DNA of 64,000 nt from assembly GCA_017656235.1 (NCBI GenBank), contig JACDOF010000003.1, forward strand, positions 1 through 64,000, given 5' to 3'. The notes under the pieces are model-generated. The model searched no databases. It was not told where the DNA came from and worked only from the letters and a program-made list of their open reading frames with translations. Made by a program: the position numbers and the translations under genes. This DNA comes from Brevibacillus sp. (GTDB lineage Bacteria; Bacillota; Bacilli; Brevibacillales; Brevibacillaceae). This document shows, piece after piece, positions 34,058 to 43,360 of this stretch (positions are counted from its first letter, which is position 1; the number at the start of each line of letters is the position of its first letter).

Positions 34058-34085
34058 TTGCCGTTCTTTCGGTAAACTGTATAAT
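34058..34085 (+). promoter_or_regulatory. Promoter of the PrpR-type regulator gene
   Basis: -35 TTGCCG at 34058-34063, a 16-bp spacer and -10 TATAAT at 34080-34085. Confidence 0.65.
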
Positions 34086-34135
34086 AATGCAACACATCGG
34101 ATCGTTTCGATTTGAATATTCAAGGGGATCTGGAT

Positions 34136-36010
34136 ATGGAACGGATACTGGTAATCGCACCCTATCAAGGATTGAAAGATACGTTTTTGGACGTGAGCAG
34201 GGAACTGAATAAAGAGATTCACGTCGAAGTGGGCGATCTGTACAAGGGACTGAGTATCGCCAAGAGCATGGAAGAGAAGGACTTTGACGTCATTATCAGT
34301 CGCGGGGCCACAGCCCGTCTGCTGCGGAAGCACTGCAACCTGCCGGTGGTGGAAGTAAAAATCTCGGGATACGACATTCTGCGTACACTTACCTTGGTCA
34401 AGGGATATCCGGGAAAAATCGGGTTGATGAGCTACCTCAATACGATTCAAGGTGCCGATGCGATCGGGACGCTGCTGGAGATGAATCTCTCCTTCTTTCC
34501 CATTCACGAAGAAAAAGAGATCGAGAGCGGCATCAAAAAGGCAGTGGAACAAGGCGTTCAAGTGATTATCGGCGACGTCATTTCTACATCTGTCGCCACC
34601 AAACTGGGCCTGCACGCGATCCTGATCACCTCCGGCAGAGAAGCGGTGCTGGAGTCGATCAGCGAAGCGGAACACATGGCTTATTACACCAAGCGGGAAA
34701 AGGAACGACGCAGACAGTTCGAAGCATTGATCAACAGTTATCCCGAAGGAATCGTGGCCATTGATCAGGACGAGCGGGTCTACGCTTTTAATCAAAAAGC
34801 AGCGGAACTGTTTGGAATCAGGGCGGATGAGGCGCACGGCCGACGAGCCGGTGACCTGCATGATCTTCTTCATCCGGGGACACTTTATCGAGAGGGAAAA
34901 CCGGTGGAAGAAGTCATCGTGTTAAACGGTGAAAAAGTGATGCTGCGGAAACTGCCCGTTTACAGCGACGGTCGCCTGACAGGAGGCGTGGCGGTGCTGC
35001 AGCCAGCGGCCGACATCCAACGGGCCGAATCCCGGATACGCCAGTTGGCGGCAGGACAGGAATACCGGGCGTGGATGCATTTCAACCATCTCGTCGCCAC
35101 GTCCGATGCGATGAAGGAAACCATTCGGCTGGCCAAGCAGTACAGCAAGACCGACGTGCCGCTGATCATTTACGGCGAACCGGGGGTCGGCAAACAGAGC
35201 ATCGCCCAGGCGATTCACAACGCCAGTTCACGACGGGAGTGCCCGTTTGTCTTTATCAACTGTGAAGCCTACACCGAGGAGCAGTTGGAGGTGGAGATGC
35301 TTGGCTGCGAGGGAAGGGGGAACAGGCCAGGTGCTCTTGAACTGGCACATGGCGGCACCTTGTTTATCGATGCCATCGGGAAGATGCCCCTTTCCATTCA
35401 GGCCAAACTGATCAACATTATACAAGAGAAGAAGGTAACCCGCCTGAACGGAACAGAAGCGATTCCGACTGATGTGCGGATCTTTGCAGCGCACAACCAG
35501 GACTTGAAACAGGGTATCGAAGCGGGCGAGTTTCGCAAGGACCTGTTTCACCTGATCAATGGAGGGGTTCTCACGATTCCGCCGCTGCGCGAGCGGAAAC
35601 AGGATATCGCCGAACTGGTGCGCTGGTTTATTGCCTCCTACAACTCCCGGTCGGGCAAGCAAATCGTGGGCGTCCGCGAAGAGGTGCTCGCTACGTTCAT
35701 GCAGTTCGACTGGTACGGCAATGTCCAGGAATTGAAAAATGTGGTGGAACGAATGTGTACCGCCGCAAGCGGCCCATTTATCGAGCGGGAAGACGTGGAC
35801 GCCATTCTAAACGAGTTAAGCAGTCAGCAGAGTGCCCAGCCGAAGCAGGGAGGGCTGGACATCAGCGGCAAAACGCTGGAGGAGTTGGAGCGGGAGATTA
35901 TTCTCAAGGTGTTGGAAGAGGAGGGGTACAATCAGTCGCAGGCGGCGAGACGCCTGGGAATCAACCGCTCAACACTGTGGCGGAAGGTAAAGGAGTTTTT
36001 GCATGATTGA
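34136..36010 (+). CDS. PrpR_N-PAS-AAA+-Fis regulator lacking GAFTGA
   Basis: A 624-residue regulator built like a sigma-54 activator: PrpR_N sensor (about 1-175), PAS (about 195-300), AAA+ (about 318-550), Fis-type helix-turn-helix (599-619, NQSQAARRLGINRSTLWRKV). Walker A is GEPGVGKQS at 347-355. Two things are unusual. The GAFTGA loop expected near 390-402 is absent; the region reads GCEGRGNRPGALE. The Walker B catalytic Glu is Ala (FIDAIG, Ala413). It therefore should not remodel sigma-54 holoenzyme and may act as a sigma-A-type regulator, as TyrR does. ATG 34136 has AAGGGG upstream. It probably controls the operon that follows. Confidence 0.85.
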   Translation: MERILVIAPYQGLKDTFLDVSRELNKEIHVEVGDLYKGLSIAKSMEEKDFDVIISRGATARLLRKHCNLPVVEVKISGYDILRTLTLVKGYPGKIGLMSYLNTIQGADAIGTLLEMNLSFFPIHEEKEIESGIKKAVEQGVQVIIGDVISTSVATKLGLHAILITSGREAVLESISEAEHMAYYTKREKERRRQFEALINSYPEGIVAIDQDERVYAFNQKAAELFGIRADEAHGRRAGDLHDLLHPGTLYREGKPVEEVIVLNGEKVMLRKLPVYSDGRLTGGVAVLQPAADIQRAESRIRQLAAGQEYRAWMHFNHLVATSDAMKETIRLAKQYSKTDVPLIIYGEPGVGKQSIAQAIHNASSRRECPFVFINCEAYTEEQLEVEMLGCEGRGNRPGALELAHGGTLFIDAIGKMPLSIQAKLINIIQEKKVTRLNGTEAIPTDVRIFAAHNQDLKQGIEAGEFRKDLFHLINGGVLTIPPLRERKQDIAELVRWFIASYNSRSGKQIVGVREEVLATFMQFDWYGNVQELKNVVERMCTAASGPFIEREDVDAILNELSSQQSAQPKQGGLDISGKTLEELEREIILKVLEEEGYNQSQAARRLGINRSTLWRKVKEFLHD

Positions 36011-36114
36011 TTAATTACAGAAGCGATCCGGAAAGGAAGGGAGCAGCAGTATGACAACTGTTGCTCTTTTTTATGAAAAAGAACGTAAATGCATATTATG
36101 TTTAAAATTGCAAC

Positions 36115-36132
36115 ACAATTCTGTTCAATTGT
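36115..36132 (+). promoter_or_regulatory. Inverted repeat upstream of the hydroxyacid operon
   Basis: ACAATT-CTGTTC-AATTGT, a perfect inverted repeat directly upstream of a sigma-A-like promoter. Candidate binding site for the regulator encoded at 34136 (inference). Confidence 0.5.
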
Positions 36133-36135
36133 ATA

Positions 36136-36164
36136 TTGAAAAATGCAACTATATCGGGTATTCT
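36136..36164 (+). promoter_or_regulatory. Promoter of the hydroxyacid operon
   Basis: -35 TTGAAA at 36136-36141, a 17-bp spacer and -10 TATTCT at 36159-36164. No -24/-12 (GG...GC) sigma-54 promoter is seen between 36011 and 36246. Confidence 0.6.
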
Positions 36165-36245
36165 TTTGTTTGAAGCGGTAATTCACAAGAGTCCAAATGA
36201 GGTGGTCGGTCACATAAGCGGTTACAAAAAGAGGTGATAGACTCG

Positions 36246-37565
36246 TTGCCCAAACTAGTGGTTATTGCTGATGATTTGACAGGAGCCAACGATACGGGGG
36301 TCCAATTCGCCAAGCGAGGATTTTGCACCATATCTCTTTTGGACAGTCGTCACACGGAATACGCACAAGAAGCCGATGTCTGGGTGCTAAACGCCGAGAC
36401 CCGATCGCTGGATGCCAAACAGGCAGCCGGGAAGATGAAGCAGATTGCCGCATCACTGCGTTTGGCTGACATCCCGTACATTTACAAGAAAATTGACTCG
36501 ACCATGCGCGGCAACATTGGTGCCGAAATCAACGCCTTGATGGACGAGGTCCCTTTTGATCTGGCGGTTGTCATTCCGGCTTACCCGGGGAACAGCCGGA
36601 TTACTGTCGGCGGCTATCATCTGGTTCATCAGATGCTGTTGGAAGACACCGAGATTGCCCGTGACCCAAAATCGCCTGTGCGACAATCCCACTTGCCGAC
36701 GTTGTTGGCCGAACAGTCCAGGCGGCAGGTTGGACATATCGATCTGAAGGCAGTCCGCCAGCCGGAGCGATTGGCAGGTGAACTGCGCCGGCAGCAGGCA
36801 GACGGCAGCCGCATCGTGGTTTTCGATAGTGTTTGCCTGAGTGATCTGCAAACGATTACGCGAGTTTTGGTCGACAGTGGCTTGCGTCTCTTGTGGGTTG
36901 GTTCGGCAGGTTTGGCTTGTTGTCTGGCGGAAGTGCTGGGTGAGCACTGCGGCAGTCTGCCTCGGCAGCGGTCGGATGATGCAGGAGGGGCGGCTGCCTC
37001 CACATTGGTCATTGCTGGAAGTGTAAGCGCTGTTACTTCTGAGCAGATCGAGGAACTGGGTAAACGGGAAGAGTTTCCAATCGTGTTGGCCGAGCCGGTG
37101 GCACTGCTCGATGTGGATCGCCGTCCAACCGAGAAGGCCCGCCTGCTTGAACAGGCACTGGCCCTGATTGACCGCGGGAAAAGCCCTGTGATCACAACAG
37201 ACACATCTGAGGCGGCACGACGGGCGGTGGAAAACTGGATTCGCCTGAGCGGCAAGGAACAGTTGGCCGCCGGCAATGAACTTGCCGATTGTCTGGGAGA
37301 GTTGGGGGCGGAGATAGCGGCTCGCCGCAAGCTGTGCGGCTTCATCCTGACCGGAGGAGACATTGCCTATCGCACCTGCTTGCATCTTGGAGTGAAAGCG
37401 CTGCAAATTGTGGACGAAGTGGAGGAGGGTATCCCTCTTTCCATGATTCTGGGCGGAAGCGCCGATCAACTGCCGGTCGTTACCAAAGCCGGCGCTTTTG
37501 GTCATCGTTTTTCCTTGGTTCATGCCGTGGAAAAGATACAAGCAATCACAAGAAACAGACCTTAA
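36246..37565 (+). CDS. Four-carbon acid sugar kinase (DUF1537 family)
   Basis: A 439-residue kinase of the family that phosphorylates D-threonate, D-erythronate or related acids. The N-terminal domain begins VVIADDLTGANDTGVQFA; KKIDSTMRGNIG and VVIPAYPGN are diagnostic, and the C-terminal nucleotide domain has LTGGDIA and GIPLSMI(L)GG. TTG 36246 is 9 bp after GAGGTG; GTG 36234 is inside that site. First gene of the operon. With the PdxA2-like gene at 44609 it matches known threonate routes, in which the 4-phosphate is oxidised and decarboxylated to dihydroxyacetone phosphate. Confidence 0.9.
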   Translation: MPKLVVIADDLTGANDTGVQFAKRGFCTISLLDSRHTEYAQEADVWVLNAETRSLDAKQAAGKMKQIAASLRLADIPYIYKKIDSTMRGNIGAEINALMDEVPFDLAVVIPAYPGNSRITVGGYHLVHQMLLEDTEIARDPKSPVRQSHLPTLLAEQSRRQVGHIDLKAVRQPERLAGELRRQQADGSRIVVFDSVCLSDLQTITRVLVDSGLRLLWVGSAGLACCLAEVLGEHCGSLPRQRSDDAGGAAASTLVIAGSVSAVTSEQIEELGKREEFPIVLAEPVALLDVDRRPTEKARLLEQALALIDRGKSPVITTDTSEAARRAVENWIRLSGKEQLAAGNELADCLGELGAEIAARRKLCGFILTGGDIAYRTCLHLGVKALQIVDEVEEGIPLSMILGGSADQLPVVTKAGAFGHRFSLVHAVEKIQAITRNRP

Positions 37566-37578
37566 GGGGGTAGCTAAC

Positions 37579-38613
37579 ATGAAAAAGTTTGTAAGTGCAC
37601 TTCTCATGTCGACAATGCTGGTAGTCTCCGCCTGCGGCGGAGGCGGTCAGGAGACGGCGCCGGCGGCGGACAGCGGCGGCGGACAAGGCGGCCAGGCAGC
37701 TGAAACCGTCACTTTGAAAGTGGGGCACACCCTGGCGGATACATCCCACTATCAAAAAGGTCTGGAGAAGTTTAAAGAGCTGGTATCGTCCAAAACCAAC
37801 GGAACGGTGGAAATCGAGATCTTTCCGAATGGTTCGCTCGGCGGAGAGCGGGACATGGTGGAAGGGCTGAATGTCGGCAGTGTGGACATGGTGCTGACTT
37901 CGACCGGCCCAATGAGCGGCTTCGTGCCGGAAGTTACGGTCGTCGATCTGCCGTTCCTGTTTAAAAGCGCCGAACATGCCCACAAGGTGCTGGACGGTGA
38001 GATTGGGCAGCAGCTGCTTGAGAAAGTGGATGCCCAACTGGGAGTCAAATCGCTTGCCTGGTGGGAGAACGGCTTCCGCAATGTGACCAACAACAAGCGT
38101 CCGATCGAAAAACCGGAAGACCTGAAGGGCCTGAAGATTCGTACGATGGAAAACGACATCCACATGGATGCGTTTAACGCACTGGGGGCACAGCCGACCC
38201 CGATGTCGTTTACCGAACTGTTTACCGCTCTGCAGCAAGGTGTCATTGACGGTGAGGAAAATCCTGTGCCGATCATCATGACTTCCCGCTTCTACGAAGT
38301 CCAAAAATACCTGACGATGACCCGTCATTTCTACTCTCCGTCGCTGCTGTTGGTCTCCAAGGCCAAGTTTGACAGCCTGACGCCGGAGCAGCAAAAGGCA
38401 TTGGAAGAAGCGGCACTGGAAGCGGCCAAGTACGAGCGGCAAGTGGTTCAGGAAATGGATAACGAATACCTTTCCCAACTGAAGGAGAAGGGGATGGAAA
38501 TTATCGAGAATCCTGACATTGAACCGTTTGTGCAGGCGGTACAGCCAGTCTATGAAAAATACGAAGCACAGTTCGGCAAAGATCTGATCGACAGCATTCG
38601 CAATGCGCAGTAA
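37579..38613 (+). CDS. TRAP transporter substrate-binding lipoprotein (DctP family)
   Basis: A 344-residue solute-binding protein. The signal peptide MKKFVSALLMSTMLVVSAC carries a lipobox with Cys19, followed by a Gly/Ser/Ala-rich linker to about residue 44. The DctP fold follows: LKVGHTLADTSHY, FPNGSLGGERDMVEGL, the carboxylate-binding Arg region in LKGLKIRTMEN, and TALQQGVIDGEENP. It would bind an organic or sugar acid. ATG 37579 has AAGGGGG at 8 bp. Fourteen bases after the kinase gene. Confidence 0.95.
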   Translation: MKKFVSALLMSTMLVVSACGGGGQETAPAADSGGGQGGQAAETVTLKVGHTLADTSHYQKGLEKFKELVSSKTNGTVEIEIFPNGSLGGERDMVEGLNVGSVDMVLTSTGPMSGFVPEVTVVDLPFLFKSAEHAHKVLDGEIGQQLLEKVDAQLGVKSLAWWENGFRNVTNNKRPIEKPEDLKGLKIRTMENDIHMDAFNALGAQPTPMSFTELFTALQQGVIDGEENPVPIIMTSRFYEVQKYLTMTRHFYSPSLLLVSKAKFDSLTPEQQKALEEAALEAAKYERQVVQEMDNEYLSQLKEKGMEIIENPDIEPFVQAVQPVYEKYEAQFGKDLIDSIRNAQ

Positions 38614-38660
38614 GATCGGCGGCACGACTGACAAGTAACACAGGGATAGGATAAGCGGGC

Positions 38661-38685
38661 AGGCGGATAGGGCAACCTATCCGCT
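38661..38685 (+). other. Intra-operon hairpin after the dctP-like gene
   Basis: GCGGATAGG and CCTATCCGC flank GCAA, with no T tract. Such hairpins often protect or trim the upstream mRNA, giving more binding protein than membrane subunits (inference). Confidence 0.6.
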
Positions 38686-38715
38686 CGTCCGTCACTAAAG
38701 GGGTGATCGATTGCC

Positions 38716-39231
38716 GTGCAAGGATTTATCAAAGCAGTGGACTCGCTCAACAAAGGGTTGCGCTACCTGGCAGCCTTCTTGCTGGCTGTCATGTGCCTGC
38801 TGATCGTCTACCAGGTGGTGGCGCGGATTCTTGGTCAATATATCGACATAGAGCTGCCGCGATGGACGGAAGAGTTGGCCCGCTACCTGATGATCTGGCT
38901 GGTTTTTATCGGTGCGTCGCTGGCGGTTCGCTATGCCGCGCTGATCGGAATGGAGGCGATTGCCGAACGCCTGCCCGCCAGGCCGCAAAAAGTCGTGCGG
39001 GTTGTCGTCCTGATTATCTCCAAGGTATTTTATCTGGTTCTGATTGCATATGGCATTCAGATGTTGGGACATGTATCGTCACAGCTTTCCCCCGGTCTGA
39101 AACTTCCGATGTCCTACGCCTACGCGGCGATTCCGGTGGGTGGCGTGTTCATGCTGCTCAATTCGTTTGCCGTCCTGTTTGAGACGTTGTCCGGCAGTTC
39201 TTCCAGAGAGTTTTTCAAGGGGGCTGAGTAA
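38716..39231 (+). CDS. TRAP transporter small permease (DctQ family)
   Basis: A 171-residue protein with four membrane segments. PRWTEELARYLMIWLVFIGASLAVR is the typical DctQ core. GTG 38716 follows AAGGGGTGA with a spacing of about 10 bp. It lies between the binding protein and the large permease, and assembles with the latter. Confidence 0.93.
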   Translation: MQGFIKAVDSLNKGLRYLAAFLLAVMCLLIVYQVVARILGQYIDIELPRWTEELARYLMIWLVFIGASLAVRYAALIGMEAIAERLPARPQKVVRVVVLIISKVFYLVLIAYGIQMLGHVSSQLSPGLKLPMSYAYAAIPVGGVFMLLNSFAVLFETLSGSSSREFFKGAE

Positions 39232-39234
39232 CCA

Positions 39235-40521
39235 ATGGCTGCAGTGATGCTGACGGGTTTGTTTGTGTTGTTGTTGCTCAGCGTGCCCGTAGCCCTGTCA
39301 CTGGGGCTGGCTTCGACGATTGCACTTGTCAGCGATGGCAACATGCCGCTGATCGTCCTGATCCAGCGCATGTTTGCGGCGCTTGATTCATTTCCGCTGA
39401 TGGCGATTCCATTTTTTATTCTGGCTGGTGCGTTGATGGAGACGGGCGGGATCTCTCGCCGGCTGGTTAATTTTGCGAATTCGCTGGCGGGTGGAATGAC
39501 CGGTGGACTGGCTATCGTGACGGTCGTGACTGCGATGTTCTTCTCCGCCATCTCCGGGTCCAGCGCCGCCACGACAGCAGCGATCGGGTCGATTCTGATT
39601 CCGGCGATGGTCAATAAAGGATACGATATTCGCTTTGCCGGGGCTACCCAGGCTGTGTCGGGGGAACTGGGTGTCATCATTCCGCCGTCCATTCCCATGA
39701 TCTTGTTTGGGATTTCGGCCAGTGTCTCTATTGGCGACTTGTTTATCGCCGGCTTTCTGCCAGGTGTGCTGATTGGCGGATCGTTGATCTTTACCTGCTG
39801 GTTTTTGTCGAAACGGCGCGGTTACAAGGGAGAAAGCGGCATCACCTGGGCTCACCGGGTCAAAGCGTTCCGGGAAGCGTTTCTCGCTCTGCTGATGCCG
39901 GTCATTATCCTGGGCGGTATTTACGGCGGGATTTTTACCCCGACGGAGGCTGCGGTTGTCGCTGTGCTGTACGCTTTTATCGTCGGCGTGTTCGTGTATA
40001 AAGAAGTAAAGTGGCGGGAGCTGGCAGACGTTTTTGCCAAATCGTCGATCACCACGTCAATCATCATGATTATCATTTCAACGGCCGGCATGTTCGGCTG
40101 GATTTTGACCAGAGAACAGATCCCGCAAAAGGTGGCGGCCTTGTTTACCTCCATTTCCGACAGCCCGATCATCTTCCTGGCCCTGATTAACATTCTGCTG
40201 TTGTTTGTCGGGATGTTTTTCGAAACGTCTGCGGCAATCATCATCCTTGCTCCACTGTTGACTCCGGTTGCGATGACATTGGGCATCGACCCGGTTCACT
40301 TCGGGATGATCATGATCGTCAACCTGGCGATTGGAATGGTAACCCCGCCGGTGGGAGTCAATTTGTTCGTCGCCTGTCAGATCGCCAACATCCGACTGGA
40401 ACAGCTGTCTAAGGCACTGCTGCCATTTTTCCTGGTGCTGGCCATCGACATCCTGATCATTACCTATGTACCGGCATTGTCCACGTGGCTCCCCGAGCTG
40501 CTTGGCCAGTGGACGCGATGA
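39235..40521 (+). CDS. TRAP transporter large permease (DctM family)
   Basis: A 428-residue transport subunit with about 12 membrane segments. Family motifs include FPLMAIPFFILAGALMETGGI, AISGSSAATTAAIGSILIP, IPPSIPMILFGI, TPTEAAVVAVLYA and TPPVGVNLFV. Three bases separate it from the dctQ-like gene. It drives uptake of the bound acid with a sodium gradient. Confidence 0.95.
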   Translation: MAAVMLTGLFVLLLLSVPVALSLGLASTIALVSDGNMPLIVLIQRMFAALDSFPLMAIPFFILAGALMETGGISRRLVNFANSLAGGMTGGLAIVTVVTAMFFSAISGSSAATTAAIGSILIPAMVNKGYDIRFAGATQAVSGELGVIIPPSIPMILFGISASVSIGDLFIAGFLPGVLIGGSLIFTCWFLSKRRGYKGESGITWAHRVKAFREAFLALLMPVIILGGIYGGIFTPTEAAVVAVLYAFIVGVFVYKEVKWRELADVFAKSSITTSIIMIIISTAGMFGWILTREQIPQKVAALFTSISDSPIIFLALINILLLFVGMFFETSAAIIILAPLLTPVAMTLGIDPVHFGMIMIVNLAIGMVTPPVGVNLFVACQIANIRLEQLSKALLPFFLVLAIDILIITYVPALSTWLPELLGQWTR

Positions 40522-40550
40522 GAGATGGAAAGGAGGCAGCCACGATCATC

Positions 40551-41813
40551 ATGAGATTTCCCAAAATGATAAAAATCAGGCAGCGTTTTGCCGGGCCTGT
40601 GGTGGACGATATTGACCAGACGGTAGCCGAGCAGCTTCAAGCGGTCGGGCTGGCGGAGCGGATCAAACCGGGAATGCGGGTGGCGATTACAGCCGGCAGC
40701 AGGGGGATTGCCAACATTAACCGGATCATTCGCGCGGCAGTCGCCGAGCTGAAGCGGATGGGTGCCGAGCCGTTTATCGTCCCGACGATGGGCAGCCATG
40801 GCGGAGCGACGGCTGATGGGCAGGTGGAAGTGCTGGAGAGCCTGGGGATAACGGAGGCGTTTTGCGGGGCGCCGATCCACTCCTCCATGGAAGTGGTACA
40901 AATCGGCGAGACCGCGGGCGGCATGCCCGTTCACATCGACAAGAACGCCTGGGAAGCAGACGGGATCCTTTTGATGGGCCGGGTCAAAGTGCACACCGAC
41001 TTTAAATCGCCGATCGGCATCGAGAGCGGACTGATGAAGATGGCGGCGATCGGGCTGGGCAAGCACAAACAGGCTTTGTTGATTCACAGCCAGGGGGTAC
41101 ACGGCATCCGCGACATTATGCCGCAAGTGGCCCAGGTCGTGCTGGAGAAGGCGAACATTTTGTGCGGAGTGGCGATTATCGAAAACGCCTTTGAACAGAC
41201 AGCCAGGATCGAGGCTGTGCCGACCCGGCTGATTCCGGAGCGGGAGCGGGAACTATTGCGCGAATCGGCGGCGCTGATGCCCAAGCTGCCGGTCGAAGAG
41301 ATCGACGTGCTGCACGTCGGCGAGATCGGCAAAAACTACAGCGGCACCGGCATGGATACCAATATCATCGGCCGGATTCGCATCCTCGGGGTGGAAGAAC
41401 CGCGCTCACCGCGGATCAAGTACATTATTGCCAGCGACCTTAGCGAAGAGTCGCACGGGAACGCTCTGGGCATCGGCCTGGCCGATCTGACCACGCAGCG
41501 GCTGTTTGACAAGATCGATTTCAAAAGCATGAATGAAAACGTCATAACCAGCACGTTTTTGCATCGGGCGGCGATTCCGATCGTCCTCCCCAACGACCGG
41601 GAAGCGCTGGCCGCGGCGCTCCGCGCCAACTGGGGGGTGGAGCCGGAGCAGGCGCGCATCGTGCGCATCCCCAACACGCTCCACCTGGAGTATTTGTACG
41701 TTTCGGAAGCGCTGCTGACGGAAGTGGCGGCCCTTTCGCATGTGGAGGTATTGGGCGAGCCGGAGGAGCTGTTGTTTGACGAACACGGCTATCTGCCAAA
41801 GATGCACGGCTGA
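40551..41813 (+). CDS. Lactate racemase/LarA-domain protein (DUF2088)
   Basis: A 420-residue LarA-related protein. Recognisable are ITAGSRGIANI, VPTMGSHGGAT, GRVKVHTDFKSPIGIESGL and MAAIGLGKHKQA, with LHVGEIGKNYSGTGMDTN later. LarA enzymes use a nickel-pincer nucleotide to racemise or epimerise 2-hydroxyacids; the family is now known to act on several such acids. The cofactor genes larB, larC and larE are not in the window. ATG 40551 has AGGAGG 14 bp upstream; ATG 40518 overlaps the previous stop (ATGA) but has no clear site. In this operon it may interconvert isomers of the imported acid. Confidence 0.82.
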   Translation: MRFPKMIKIRQRFAGPVVDDIDQTVAEQLQAVGLAERIKPGMRVAITAGSRGIANINRIIRAAVAELKRMGAEPFIVPTMGSHGGATADGQVEVLESLGITEAFCGAPIHSSMEVVQIGETAGGMPVHIDKNAWEADGILLMGRVKVHTDFKSPIGIESGLMKMAAIGLGKHKQALLIHSQGVHGIRDIMPQVAQVVLEKANILCGVAIIENAFEQTARIEAVPTRLIPERERELLRESAALMPKLPVEEIDVLHVGEIGKNYSGTGMDTNIIGRIRILGVEEPRSPRIKYIIASDLSEESHGNALGIGLADLTTQRLFDKIDFKSMNENVITSTFLHRAAIPIVLPNDREALAAALRANWGVEPEQARIVRIPNTLHLEYLYVSEALLTEVAALSHVEVLGEPEELLFDEHGYLPKMHG

Positions 41814-41904
41814 CAGTCATGAAAGCAGTGAGCAGGGGGCGGGATCGCTGGCGGTACCCCGTCCCTCTGCCGCTGAAATGCATGGAAAGAGAGGGAGAGA
41901 GGAT

Positions 41905-43341
41905 ATGCAGGCCAAACAGACGGTTCCTGTGTACGGACACTACATCAACGGAGAGTGGCGGACAAGCGCAGAAACGATGCCCGTGCTGAACAAATACACC
42001 GGAGAAGAGCTGGCGCGGATCGGCAAAGCGTCGCGCGAAGAGGTGCGCGAAGCGGTGACGAACGCTCTGGAAACATTTCGGCGGGTCAAACTAAGTCCGG
42101 TCCGCCGCTACGAAATTTTGACGCGCGCGGCCGAATTGTGCCGGGAGCGCAAGGAAGAGCTGGCACTGACCATGGTGAGAGAAGTGGGCAAGGTGTTGAA
42201 AGACGCTCGTGCCGAAGTGGATCGCGGGATTCAGACGCTGATCGCCTCTGCTGAAGAGGCAAAGCGAATTGCCGGCGAGGGGATTCCGCTGGGACAGCCC
42301 GGAAGCGAGAACAAACTGGCCTTTACGATTCGCGTGCCGGTCGGTGTGATCGGGGCGATCACGCCGTTTAACTTCCCGTTTAACCTGACTGTGCACAAAT
42401 TGGGGCCGGCCATCGCAGCGGGCAATACCGTCGTGCTGAAACCTGCCGAACTGACCCCGCTGATCGCCTGCAAGCTGGTGGACATCCTGAGTGAAGCGGG
42501 ATTGCCCGCAGGGGTTGTCAACCTTGTCAACGGCCTTGGTCCTGAAACCGGGCAGTACCTCCTGGAAGACGAGCGGATCGCCATGTTCACCTTTACCGGC
42601 AGTCCGGGCGTCGGACGTCATATCAAGAGTACGACCGGTATTCGCAAGGTGACGCTGGAACTGGGCAACAACTCCCCCAACATCGTCCACAAGGATGCGC
42701 CTGACCTGGACCGCGCGGCCGAACTGTGTGTGACTCGCGGCTTCAGCAATGCCGGCCAAGCGTGCATATCGGTACAGCGCGTCTATGTCCACCGGGAGAT
42801 TTACGATCTCTTTGTGGAGAAGGCGGTGGGCGTGGCCCGGTCGCTTAAAGTCGGCAATCCGGAAGAACCGGACACTGATGTGGGACCGATGATTACGGAA
42901 AAAGAAGCGATGCGGGCCGAAGCCTGGATACAGGAGGCACTTGCCCAGGGAGCGAAGGCGGTCTGCGGCGGGAAACGAGAGGGAGCCGTCCTTGAGCCGA
43001 CGATCCTGACCGGGGTGAAACCGGACATGAAAGTCATGTGCCAGGAAGTGTTTGCTCCGGTGATCAGCATCGTTCCGTATGACGACATTGATGAGGCGTT
43101 CCGCGAAGCCAACGACAGCCGCTTTGGCCTGCAGGTGGGATTGTTCACCTCCAACCTGCAGTTGGCGATGCGGGCTGCCCATGAACTGGAATTCGGCGGC
43201 GTGATCATCAATGATGTCTCCACTTACCGGGCCGATGTGATGCCGTACGGCGGTGTCAAAGACAGCGGCATTGGCAAGGAAGGACCGCGCTACGCGATTG
43301 AAGAGATGACAGACGAACGGATTGTTGTAATCAATCTGTAG
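41905..43341 (+). CDS. NAD(P)-dependent aldehyde dehydrogenase
   Basis: A 478-residue ALDH. The catalytic Cys287 is in SNAGQACISVQR and the base Glu252 in VTLELGNNSPNI; the cofactor loop FTFTGSPGVGRHI and N156-type PFNFPFNL are present. It is closest in pattern to lactaldehyde, glycolaldehyde or succinate-semialdehyde dehydrogenases. ATG 41905 has GAGAGAGG close upstream. In the cluster it could oxidise an aldehyde made by the adjacent alcohol dehydrogenase. Confidence 0.93.
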   Translation: MQAKQTVPVYGHYINGEWRTSAETMPVLNKYTGEELARIGKASREEVREAVTNALETFRRVKLSPVRRYEILTRAAELCRERKEELALTMVREVGKVLKDARAEVDRGIQTLIASAEEAKRIAGEGIPLGQPGSENKLAFTIRVPVGVIGAITPFNFPFNLTVHKLGPAIAAGNTVVLKPAELTPLIACKLVDILSEAGLPAGVVNLVNGLGPETGQYLLEDERIAMFTFTGSPGVGRHIKSTTGIRKVTLELGNNSPNIVHKDAPDLDRAAELCVTRGFSNAGQACISVQRVYVHREIYDLFVEKAVGVARSLKVGNPEEPDTDVGPMITEKEAMRAEAWIQEALAQGAKAVCGGKREGAVLEPTILTGVKPDMKVMCQEVFAPVISIVPYDDIDEAFREANDSRFGLQVGLFTSNLQLAMRAAHELEFGGVIINDVSTYRADVMPYGGVKDSGIGKEGPRYAIEEMTDERIVVINL

Positions 43342-43360
43342 GGAGGAGAGGGAGAGAACC

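Noticed and set aside
36011-36245. Sigma-54 promoter for the hydroxyacid operon
   Set aside because: No GG-N10-GC pair with suitable flanks was found; a sigma-A-like promoter fits better.
36453-37607. Long minus-strand frame opposite the DUF1537 kinase gene
   Set aside because: Shadow frame; the plus-strand kinase is clear and the minus-strand product is low-complexity in His, Gln and Arg.
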